Below are positions 43,603 through 50,744 of a stretch of 64,000 bases of DNA, piece after piece (the first letter of the stretch is position 1; each line of letters begins with the position of its first letter). Source of the DNA: Colwellia sp. (GTDB lineage Bacteria > Pseudomonadota > Gammaproteobacteria > Enterobacterales > Alteromonadaceae); the NCBI GenBank assembly GCA_016765685.1, contig JAESPR010000058.1:5425-69424 (forward strand), given 5' to 3'. The position numbers and the translations under genes were made by a program. Below the pieces are notes generated by a model. That model searched no databases, was not told the DNA's origin, and saw only the letters and a program-made list of their open reading frames with translations.

Positions 43603-45027
43603 TTAATTTCCTTTTTTAGCAAAACTTTGTTGACTTAAAACAAGCTCACCAATAAATAAATAGTTTAATTCCAGATAAATTTTTTGCTGCTCAGTATCTA
43701 TATTCAAGGCCTCAATTTCGGCATTTAATACCGCAATACGAGCTCGAACTACTTCGGCAAAGTCGCCATCATCATTGGTATACGCGGTTAATGACGCTTC
43801 CGCTTGATCATGACTTTGTACTAATAAAATTTCTCGATAAAGTTTTTGCCTGTCATTTAAACGCAGCAAACGACCTTTACCTTTTGAGTAAGCACCTAAC
43901 AACTGCCTGAGTAATAATAACTTTTCTGTTTTCACTGCTTCTGTTTGATAAACCGCTGCTTTTACTTCTTGATCTTGTCTATTTTCGGTAAATAAAGGTA
44001 AGTCAAAAGTCACTCCCGCAGAAAATAAATCAGCGCGACTTCTGCCCATGGGATCATCACCACGATAACCATAACTGGCGGTAACGCCCCATTCGGGTTG
44101 GTATTTTTGTTCCGCTAATTTTATTCCCGTTTTGGTGGCGGCAATTTTTTTATCAACGGCGATAACCGCGGGGTGTCGATTAAAATAGGGAATGAGTTCT
44201 TCGGCCTGTTGCCAGTGTTGAGAAAAAATCAGATCAGATTTTAATAAATCAATCGTTGGCAAATTTTTCCCTAAGTTCATACCGTGTAGAGCCATACTAT
44301 TAATAGTGATATTATTTTGAGCGGTAACATCGCCAGAATAGTCACTTATCCATTGTAATAACTGACCTTCTAAGTTATTTTTTTTCTGGCCTAAAAGATC
44401 TAAGCGTTCATCTAAGCGGGTTAATTCTAATTGAGCGCGAACAAGATCTTGTTGCCTAGTTTTACCTATGGCTGAAGAATAACTTGCTTGGGCAACATCA
44501 GCGAGTTGCTCAAACAATGAACGGTCTTTTTCAATTAAGGCAATAGTTTGTTGAATACGAAACGCATCAAGCCATAATTGACCAACCGTTACCGCAACTT
44601 TTGCTTGTCGGTCTTGGCGTTGAAAAGGATAAGCTTGGCTTGCTTTTAATAATTGTTCATTTTTTATCGCTAACGTGTCACCACGAGGAAACATTTGCGT
44701 TATGCCCACTTTAAATTGGGTCATGCCCTCTTGATTTAAGTCATAACCATCGATTGGTACATTCGCCATAGCAATAGATATCTTAGGGTCTGGCAAAGTA
44801 TTTGCCACTTTACTCATTGACACAATAGCACTTTGCTTATAACGGTTTCCTGTTAACCAAGGATCGTTGGTTTGCGCTACCTTAATAGCCTTGGCAAACG
44901 TTAGTGCTGCTACATTTTTTACTGTCGACAGGGAATTGTTATCGGCATAAGCGGTAAAACAAGCCAACGATAAAAGACTTAACGCGCCTAATTTATGACG
45001 TTTAAACTGTTTCTTTAAGGTAAACAT
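43603..45027 (-). CDS. cusC: CusC-type outer-membrane factor (TolC family)
   Basis: A 474-residue TolC-family outer-membrane channel: signal peptide (cleaved near FTAYA), two helical repeats with TNDPWLTGNRYKQSAIVS and LPDPKISIAMANVPIDGY in the first and HPAVIAVDKKIAATKTGIKLAEQKYQPEW in the second. No lipobox is present, unlike E. coli CusC. Its start overlaps the DUF411 gene stop (TAATG), and the cusB start follows 1 nt after its stop, so the three are translationally linked. Confidence 0.9.
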   Translation of the reverse strand: MFTLKKQFKRHKLGALSLLSLACFTAYADNNSLSTVKNVAALTFAKAIKVAQTNDPWLTGNRYKQSAIVSMSKVANTLPDPKISIAMANVPIDGYDLNQEGMTQFKVGITQMFPRGDTLAIKNEQLLKASQAYPFQRQDRQAKVAVTVGQLWLDAFRIQQTIALIEKDRSLFEQLADVAQASYSSAIGKTRQQDLVRAQLELTRLDERLDLLGQKKNNLEGQLLQWISDYSGDVTAQNNITINSMALHGMNLGKNLPTIDLLKSDLIFSQHWQQAEELIPYFNRHPAVIAVDKKIAATKTGIKLAEQKYQPEWGVTASYGYRGDDPMGRSRADLFSAGVTFDLPLFTENRQDQEVKAAVYQTEAVKTEKLLLLRQLLGAYSKGKGRLLRLNDRQKLYREILLVQSHDQAEASLTAYTNDDGDFAEVVRARIAVLNAEIEALNIDTEQQKIYLELNYLFIGELVLSQQSFAKKGN

Positions 45028-45545
45028 TAAAACTGTTCCTTATAAGATTGAACGTTGGCATAAATCTCATAATTACCATCTGACGTTAATAATAATACTT
45101 TGTAAGGGTGAAACTTGTCACCCACTTCCATGCCGGGACTACCCAGTGGCATCGCGGGTACAGCTAAGCCGAGCACATTATCCGCATGTGTTTCTTGTAA
45201 AAACTGCTGAATAAATTTTGCCGGTATATGGCCTTCAAAAATATAACCCTCTTTGGAAATAGCGGTATGACATGAGCGATAGCGAGGGGCAATGTTTTTT
45301 TCGTCTTTAATGGTGGATATGTCTTTTCGATCATGAATGTTAGATTGAAATCCATTTACCTCTAAGTGGTCTATCCATTTTGTGCAGCAGCCGCAGGTAG
45401 GGCTTTTATATACATCCATGATCACCGCTTGAACTTTACTATTTTGAGGTTCAGCTTTTAGTGCTTCACTATCAGTACAACTGGCGATCAAAGCGATCGC
45501 AGTAAAGGTGGTAACCACCTTTAAAATAAATTTAATTGCAAACAT
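45027..45545 (-). CDS. DUF411 metal-binding lipoprotein
   Basis: A 172-residue protein with a signal peptide ending in a lipobox (LIASC, Cys23), so it is probably an outer- or inner-membrane lipoprotein in the periplasm. The DUF411 domain shows YKSPTCGCCTKWIDHL (three cysteines), RSCHTAISKEGYIFEGHIPA, AVPAMPLGSPGME and HPYKVLL. DUF411/CopG-type proteins are linked to copper and silver resistance. GGAGGG precedes the ATG. It immediately precedes cusC and is probably a metal-binding accessory that delivers copper to the pump. Confidence 0.88.
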   Translation of the reverse strand: MFAIKFILKVVTTFTAIALIASCTDSEALKAEPQNSKVQAVIMDVYKSPTCGCCTKWIDHLEVNGFQSNIHDRKDISTIKDEKNIAPRYRSCHTAISKEGYIFEGHIPAKFIQQFLQETHADNVLGLAVPAMPLGSPGMEVGDKFHPYKVLLLTSDGNYEIYANVQSYKEQF

Positions 45546-45578
45546 AAGCCCTCCAAAGGGACATTAATTCATATTGTT

Positions 45579-45592
45579 AAGTTAGCTAACTT
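45579..45592. promoter_or_regulatory. 14-bp palindrome upstream of the DUF411-cusCBA genes
   Basis: AAGTTAGCTAACTT is a perfect palindrome about 35 bp upstream of the DUF411 start, in the 154-bp gap after the CopL-like gene. It could be an operator; no matching -35/-10 pair was identified with confidence. Confidence 0.3.
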
Positions 45593-45699
45593 TTTTAAAA
45601 ATGCTGTTTAGCTTGCTTATGGCAACAAACAACGGAGATCTAAAAAGCTTAGAACAGATTTTCTAAATGAGTCAAATTTTGGACACATTTATGCTGGTT

Positions 45700-46107
45700 T
45701 TAACTTAATATTGGAGGTCTATAAAGAGAGGTTAACTGTTGGCTGTGCGCCGAATTGGAAACGAAAGTTATTTTAGATGATAAAACGACCGATAAATTAC
45801 TGCTAACGTTTTTAGTCAGCGCAGCAATATTCGAACAACCACTAGTAGCGCAATCACATGAAGTGACACAGCAGTCTTCGATAGATTCTTCACTATGAGT
45901 GAGAGTTGAATTACTAGGAGTATTATGATCATGATAAGCTAGAGCGGCCATATCGTGTGATTGTTCTTGAGCAGAGCTATTTTCCATATCCATCATCCCT
46001 GACATGTTCATCACATGGTAAGGCATAATAGTAGACGCTATGGTTTGACCAACAAAGATCAAACATAACAGTAATACCATCAATGTTTTAGGAAAATTTG
46101 AAAACAC
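45700..46107 (-). CDS. CopL-like small secreted Cys/His protein 3
   Basis: A 135-residue protein: signal peptide (to about TIAST), a Met/His-rich section (MNMSGMMDMENS, AYHDHN), the cluster DCCVTSCDCATSGC and the C-terminal YRPPILS. It has the same layout as the proteins at 14913 and 32064. The start is a GTG (46107) with a weak ribosome binding site. It is the first gene of the long Cus-type series, 154 bp before DUF411. It may bind copper or silver, or act as a metal-sensing leader. Confidence 0.6.
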   Translation of the reverse strand: MFSNFPKTLMVLLLCLIFVGQTIASTIMPYHVMNMSGMMDMENSSAQEQSHDMAALAYHDHNTPSNSTLTHSEESIEDCCVTSCDCATSGCSNIAALTKNVSSNLSVVLSSKITFVSNSAHSQQLTSLYRPPILS

Positions 46108-46207
46108 AAGCGCTCACAATATTCTAATAATTACCGATCATTCTACCTAATGCAATATTGATAAGCAATTATAAAATTATTTATATAATACTCAGCTTAG
46201 TGGCTGT

Positions 46208-46357
46208 GTGATAATTGAAGATGATTTGATCCGTGCTAAATTATTGCTAGGCAACAAGAATGCAAAATACTGGCCATTACCGACTCTAACGGCAATTGAA
46301 TTAGGTGACTTAGCCGTAAATAATTTACAAAAACATGAAGAATTAATAGCCATTTAG
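46208..46357 (+). other. Short ORF of 49 codons, possible gene remnant
   Basis: In the 457-bp gap between the CopL-like gene and the symporter, a frame open from a GTG at 46208 to a TAG at 46355 encodes IIEDDLIRAKLLLGNKN followed by KYWPLPTLTAIELGDLAVNN. It looks protein-like, but it has no ribosome binding site and its frame stays open upstream of the GTG. It may be the C-terminal remnant of a lost gene. Unrecognised. Confidence 0.3.
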
Positions 46358-46416
46358 ATGTGGCAACTTAGGACGTATAAAAACGCGTTCACATCGAAAA
46401 AGCAACCAAATAAAAC

Positions 46417-46446
46417 CAACAACAACAACAACAACAACAACAACAA
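46417..46446. repeat. (CAA)10 trinucleotide microsatellite
   Basis: Ten perfect CAA units in intergenic DNA, about 120 bp upstream of the symporter gene. No other structure is seen in the rest of this gap. Such tracts can change length by slippage; an effect on the downstream promoter is possible but untested. Confidence 0.9.
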
Positions 46447-46564
46447 CCGTCTTCATGCACTGATACAACAAAGTGACAACTTATAAGGCACCAATCGTAT
46501 ATTAAAATAATGGTAGGTCTGTTTATGCTTTTCCTGCTAAGTTATTTACTATAATTTTAATAAT

Positions 46565-47974
46565 GTGACTCATATTATAATGTTAATTAATTTACAAAAG
46601 CGGACTGCTGCAATCAAATTTTTTTGGATTTTTATGCAGCTTGCATCCTCTGTTTATGCATTTCATACTAGCTTTGATGTTCTAGGATATATCTTACTTT
46701 TTGGCGCTCTTTATATCGTCAATGAAGGCTTTGGCTTGACCTTATTTGCCAAAATATCTTTAGCCTTACTATTAGGTGTGCTAATTGCCCTGTCTGGTTT
46801 GTATGATGGCGCTGATTTACAAGCGATACGCCCGGTTGGCAGTAAAATATTTATGAACTGCTTAACAATGGCATTAGTCCCTTTAGTTTTTTCTTCTATT
46901 GTAACTGGCGTTACCAATTTGAGCGATATTAACAAGCTACATAAAATAGGTATCAGAACTATTTCCTATTATATAATTACTACCGTTATCGCGATATCAA
47001 TCGGTTTAACCATGGCTAATATATTTCAGCCGGGAAAAAATTTAGATGCAGACACTAGAGCTCAATTTGAGCAATCTTTCCAGGTATCCGCAGAGTCTAA
47101 AGTGGTCACTGCACAAGAAAATAAACAGTCTTTATTTGAAGGTTTACAAGCGATATTTCCAGAAAATATTTTTCATTCTATTAGTCAAGCTAAGCCTGAT
47201 ATGTTGCAGCTTATATTTTTCGCCATAATCTGTGGCATTGCCCTTTTACAACTTGAATCGAAAATAGCAGCGCCAATAATTAACTTATTTGCCAGTATAA
47301 CTCAAATGACTATCAAAATTGTTATGATGGTAATGCGTATTGCACCTTATGGTGTTTTTGCCTTGATAGCTTCTACCGTCGCCAGCACTGAAGGGGTGGG
47401 TTTGTTGTTAACACTCATTCCTTTTTCAATTATTGTCGTGGTTTCGTTATTAATTCATGCCCTTGGCACTAATAGTTTATCACTCATCTTGCTCTCCCAT
47501 AAAAGCCCTAAGTGGTTTTTTTCAAGAATAAAAGAAGTGGCAATAACGGCATTTTCCACCTCATCTAGCGGTGCTACTATGCCGTTAACTCTTGAAGTAA
47601 CAAGAGATAAGTTAAAGGTTAAAAAAGAAATTTCAGGCTTTGTGATCCCGTTGGGAGCAACTATCAATATGGATGGAACCGCTTTATTTCAAGGCGTAGC
47701 CGCGATATTTTTGGCTAATATATACAACATAGATTTAACCCTTGCCGATCAACTTACCGTTGTTGGCCTAGCTGTGATGGCTTCAATAGGCACCGCTGCC
47801 GTGCCTGGCGTTGGTATTGTTATTTTGACCATGATCCTAGTTTCAATAGGAGTTCCTGCTGAAGGAATATTATTTATTCTACCGGTGAATAATCTATTAG
47901 ATATGTGCCGCTCTACCACTAATGTTGTTGGTGACATGACTTGCGCGGTGTATATTGATCAAAAAATCAAATAA
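46565..47974 (+). CDS. Dicarboxylate/amino acid:cation symporter (DAACS family)
   Basis: Up to 469 residues. A multi-TM secondary transporter with the DAACS reentrant-loop motif STSSSGATMPLTL, the substrate- and cation-binding NMDGTALFQGVAAIFLAN, GTAAVPGVGIV and LPVNNLLDMCRSTTNVVGD. Substrates are probably C4-dicarboxylates, glutamate or aspartate. The first about 60 residues are longer than in GltP/DctA and include two extra hydrophobic stretches. The start (GTG 46565 or ATG 46580) lacks a ribosome binding site, so a downstream start cannot be excluded. Confidence 0.88.
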   Translation: MTHIIMLINLQKRTAAIKFFWIFMQLASSVYAFHTSFDVLGYILLFGALYIVNEGFGLTLFAKISLALLLGVLIALSGLYDGADLQAIRPVGSKIFMNCLTMALVPLVFSSIVTGVTNLSDINKLHKIGIRTISYYIITTVIAISIGLTMANIFQPGKNLDADTRAQFEQSFQVSAESKVVTAQENKQSLFEGLQAIFPENIFHSISQAKPDMLQLIFFAIICGIALLQLESKIAAPIINLFASITQMTIKIVMMVMRIAPYGVFALIASTVASTEGVGLLLTLIPFSIIVVVSLLIHALGTNSLSLILLSHKSPKWFFSRIKEVAITAFSTSSSGATMPLTLEVTRDKLKVKKEISGFVIPLGATINMDGTALFQGVAAIFLANIYNIDLTLADQLTVVGLAVMASIGTAAVPGVGIVILTMILVSIGVPAEGILFILPVNNLLDMCRSTTNVVGDMTCAVYIDQKIK

Positions 47975-48006
47975 AACCATAACATACAATAATAATTGAT
48001 TATTTT

Positions 48007-48060
48007 GTAGGTAGATACGAGGTTAACGAGGCTCGACAAAAAATATCTTTTGTTGAGGCA
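48007..48060. repeat. Interspersed GTAGGTCG-type repeat, degenerate copy
   Basis: GTAGGTAGATACGAGG leads into GCTCGACAAAA and an inverted TTTTGTTGAGGC, so it has the same left end and CTCGACAA core as the copies at 3082 and 11164. It lies between the convergent symporter and PhoH2 genes. Confidence 0.5.
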
Positions 48061-48073
48061 AGAAACAATTTTA

Positions 48074-49453
48074 TCAGAAATTTCTTTCGGTAAAATCAGC
48101 CAGTGAGCTACGTTCAACTTCATCAAATATTAAAATAGAGCCTTTTTCATAATGCCTAAAAATATTCACTGCGGCACTAGCTCCAGAGCTAGCGGGTGTT
48201 ACAAAGCGATCATCTATTTGCGCTAAATTACCTAACACCACAGTCCGACAATTTCGACCGCCTCTTGATAACATGCCTTTCATTTGAGCACGGGTCATAT
48301 TCTGGGCTTCATCAATGATGAGTACCGCATCATCTATCGATCGTCCTCTAAAATAGGCCATTGAGGTAAATTCAATATTCGCTCTCTCAATAATATGTTC
48401 CACGGTTGCCCGCGTACTTTTTTCATCTTCATCGCCATGCATTGAAATCAAAGCATCGGTGATTCCGGCTAATAGCGGCATCGATTTTTCAGTTAAATCA
48501 CCCGGTAAAAAACCGGGGTCATCATCCATAAAATCTCGACTTCTCACCACCACAATTTTTTTGTACTGCTTTGTTTCTAATACTTGGTGTAAGGCAGCGG
48601 CTACGGCTAAAAACGTTTTACCTGAACCAGCAGGCCCCAAAATAACATTCAAGTCATAGCTGGCATCGGTAAGTTGACTTAACGCTACCGCTTGGCGTTG
48701 ATTCTTAGGTAATATTCCCCAAATTTTTTCATGCTTTCGTGGTAATAAACAGGTAAAAACATGTGTTTCAGTGATGTCAGTTATTCGCCCTATATGACCA
48801 ACGTTATCGTACCAGTACATATTAACTTGCACTTCATCGCTAAATAACTCGCGATTAAAACGATAGGTTTCACCACTTAAGGCAAAATCATTTTCATCTG
48901 AGCAACGATCAAATAAATCGCCATCAAACGCTTGTATACCCGTATATAAAAGATCGATATCAGCAATTTGATGATCTACTAAAACATCTTCAGCATGCAC
49001 GCCAATAGTACGAGCCTTCAAACGCATGTTGATATCACGACTAACAATAGTGACGTTTAGTTTTAGTTCTGTTTGTAGATGTAGAGCATAGTTTATGATG
49101 CGATTGTCCGCGTTACTACCAATACTATGTCTTAACGCCTTGGCAAAATCGAGTTGAGTATCGATGCCGATGAATAACTTACCTCTTTTTGCGGTTTCTG
49201 TTGACGGTAACTCAATGCCATCTTCCAATTCTTCTGCGCTATGACCATCAATAATATCTTCCAACATGCGAATAACAATACGTGCCTCAGCACTGACACT
49301 TTTTTCTCGACGTTCTTTTAAGTTATCTAATTCTTCAAGCACTGTTAAACAAATATAGATATCGTCTTGGTAAGCCAATAAACTTTTGGGATCATGAACT
49401 AAAGCAGAGGTATCTAATACCCTAGGATTAATATTTTCATTAACCTGTTTCAT
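48074..49453 (-). CDS. PhoH2-type PIN-PhoH ATPase/ribonuclease
   Basis: A 459-residue fusion of an N-terminal PIN RNase domain (VLDTSALVHDPKSLL with a catalytic Asp; CLTVLEELDNLKE; SRDINMRLKARTIG) and a C-terminal PhoH ATPase (Walker A GPAGSGKTFLAVAAA; Walker B AVLIIDEAQNMTRAQMK; Arg finger region GRSIDDAV). This is the PhoH2 architecture, described as an RNA helicase-ribonuclease toxin in mycobacteria. The start overlaps the stop of a short upstream ORF in a TAATG junction, which implies translational coupling. Confidence 0.93.
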   Translation of the reverse strand: MKQVNENINPRVLDTSALVHDPKSLLAYQDDIYICLTVLEELDNLKERREKSVSAEARIVIRMLEDIIDGHSAEELEDGIELPSTETAKRGKLFIGIDTQLDFAKALRHSIGSNADNRIINYALHLQTELKLNVTIVSRDINMRLKARTIGVHAEDVLVDHQIADIDLLYTGIQAFDGDLFDRCSDENDFALSGETYRFNRELFSDEVQVNMYWYDNVGHIGRITDITETHVFTCLLPRKHEKIWGILPKNQRQAVALSQLTDASYDLNVILGPAGSGKTFLAVAAALHQVLETKQYKKIVVVRSRDFMDDDPGFLPGDLTEKSMPLLAGITDALISMHGDEDEKSTRATVEHIIERANIEFTSMAYFRGRSIDDAVLIIDEAQNMTRAQMKGMLSRGGRNCRTVVLGNLAQIDDRFVTPASSGASAAVNIFRHYEKGSILIFDEVERSSLADFTERNF

Positions 49454-49608
49454 TACGCCGCCTCCGCTATAACAACTTCGAAAGGCAATTTGATAGCAAT
49501 AAAAAAAGACTTAAACACTATTTTTGTTATGGCAAAAGTGCAGATTGTTTTTTCTGAGGTGGCAGGGATTACAATGATTTTTTCATAATTCATATTTTCT
49601 TCAGCCAT
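49453..49608 (-). CDS. 51-residue ORF coupled to phoH2 (PhoAT-like position)
   Basis: The ORF track begins at 49641, but the ATG at 49608 has a perfect GGAGG six bases upstream, so the protein is 51 residues: MAEENMNYEKIIVIPATSEK, then CTFAITKIVFKSFFIAIKLPF and a short acidic end. It lacks a signal peptide. Its stop TAA shares the A with the phoH2 ATG. In mycobacteria, phoH2 is preceded by an overlapping antitoxin gene, phoAT. The position matches, but sequence homology cannot be claimed. Alternatively it is a translational leader that sets PhoH2 dosage. Confidence 0.65.
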   Translation of the reverse strand: MAEENMNYEKIIVIPATSEKTICTFAITKIVFKSFFIAIKLPFEVVIAEAA

Positions 49609-49785
49609 AAGCAACCTCCGTGAGTTACTGACAAAAAACAAACATAAAAGAGCAAAGCAGATATTACTAAATTTACCTTCTAACAGTGGCAGCTAAATAA
49701 AAACTTATCAAGGCGATTTTACAATTTCACCAAATCTTTTTTCTTTTACTATACTGTTATCAATAATAAATAATTATGTGATTTA

Positions 49786-50550
49786 ATGATTTTAAAAACG
49801 GTGCTATTTTTTTGTTTACTTTTCTCTTTATCTGCACAATCGATAGAGTGTAATGAACAACAAGCAAAAAAAATACTTTCCGATTATCAATGGTATACCG
49901 AAGATTACCCACCATACAATTATAGAAACAAACAAGAAAAATTAGTTGGGATTTTTCCTGACACCTTAAAGTTAATATATGAAGAACTTAATATTAACTT
50001 TAATGACGTAATAACAGTGCCATGGGCAAGATTATTCTACACCCTCGAAACATCTTCAAAACATGCAGCGTTCAGCATGTTTGAAACACCCGAACGAGCT
50101 AAAAAATTTCAATTAATATCATTACCTATCGTGACACAGGTATCTGTGATGATCTTAGCTGAAAACAAAAACATTTTGACGAAAAAACCTATTTCTGAGC
50201 TTACTTTTGCTGTTGTCCGTCAAGATATAGGTGAACATTTAATTACTAACATATTAAAGGCAACGAATAAGGTAGCAACAAACTCAGCAACCAGCATGAT
50301 AAATATGCTAACTTATCAAAGAGTTGAAGCGATAGCTTATTCTAGTCTGGTTGTTGATTTTCAATTAAATAGGCTTGGTATTACTGATAAAAAATTAATT
50401 TCTATCTATAATTTTCATGATAATTTCAAAACAGCCTTTATCTTTCACAAAAGTACTCCCGCTTGTGTCACCAAGTTATTCTCTAAAACCATTTTGTCTC
50501 TCGATGAAAAAGGAAAACTTACTAAGATATTTAAGCAATATCAGTACTAG
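49786..50550 (+). CDS. Periplasmic solute-binding protein, family 3
   Basis: A 254-residue protein: signal peptide (cleaved near SAQS) and an SBP_bac_3-type domain (WYTEDYPPYNYRNKQEKLVGIFPDTLKLI, VPWARLFYTLE, ERAKKFQLISLPI, FAVVRQDIGEHL, LSLDEKGKLTKIFKQ). It has no ABC transporter genes beside it, which fits the widespread lone family-3 proteins of marine gammaproteobacteria. The start ATG has no strong ribosome binding site. Ligand unknown, amino acid-like by family. The 194-bp gap after it shows only a GGAGAG ribosome binding site for rapA. Confidence 0.8.
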   Translation: MILKTVLFFCLLFSLSAQSIECNEQQAKKILSDYQWYTEDYPPYNYRNKQEKLVGIFPDTLKLIYEELNINFNDVITVPWARLFYTLETSSKHAAFSMFETPERAKKFQLISLPIVTQVSVMILAENKNILTKKPISELTFAVVRQDIGEHLITNILKATNKVATNSATSMINMLTYQRVEAIAYSSLVVDFQLNRLGITDKKLISIYNFHDNFKTAFIFHKSTPACVTKLFSKTILSLDEKGKLTKIFKQYQY

Positions 50551-50744
50551 TGCAAAATTATTGACTGATCTCATCTATTTTACTGAATTATTTAATGATC
50601 CTAACTATAATTAAGAGTAACATAGCGCCGCTTTTTCCCTGTTCAGTTGTATGCCTAAGCGACTTCAAAATGTTTGTTTCATTCGAAGTGGTTTGGGTAT
50701 AGAGAGGGAATAATAAAATTTTTAATTCTCGGAGAGTTTAGTTT

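Noticed and set aside
49609-49641. Upstream extension of the phoH2-linked small ORF (MFFVSNSRRLL)
   Set aside because: The GGAGG sits inside this extension directly before the internal ATG at 49608, which is therefore the start.
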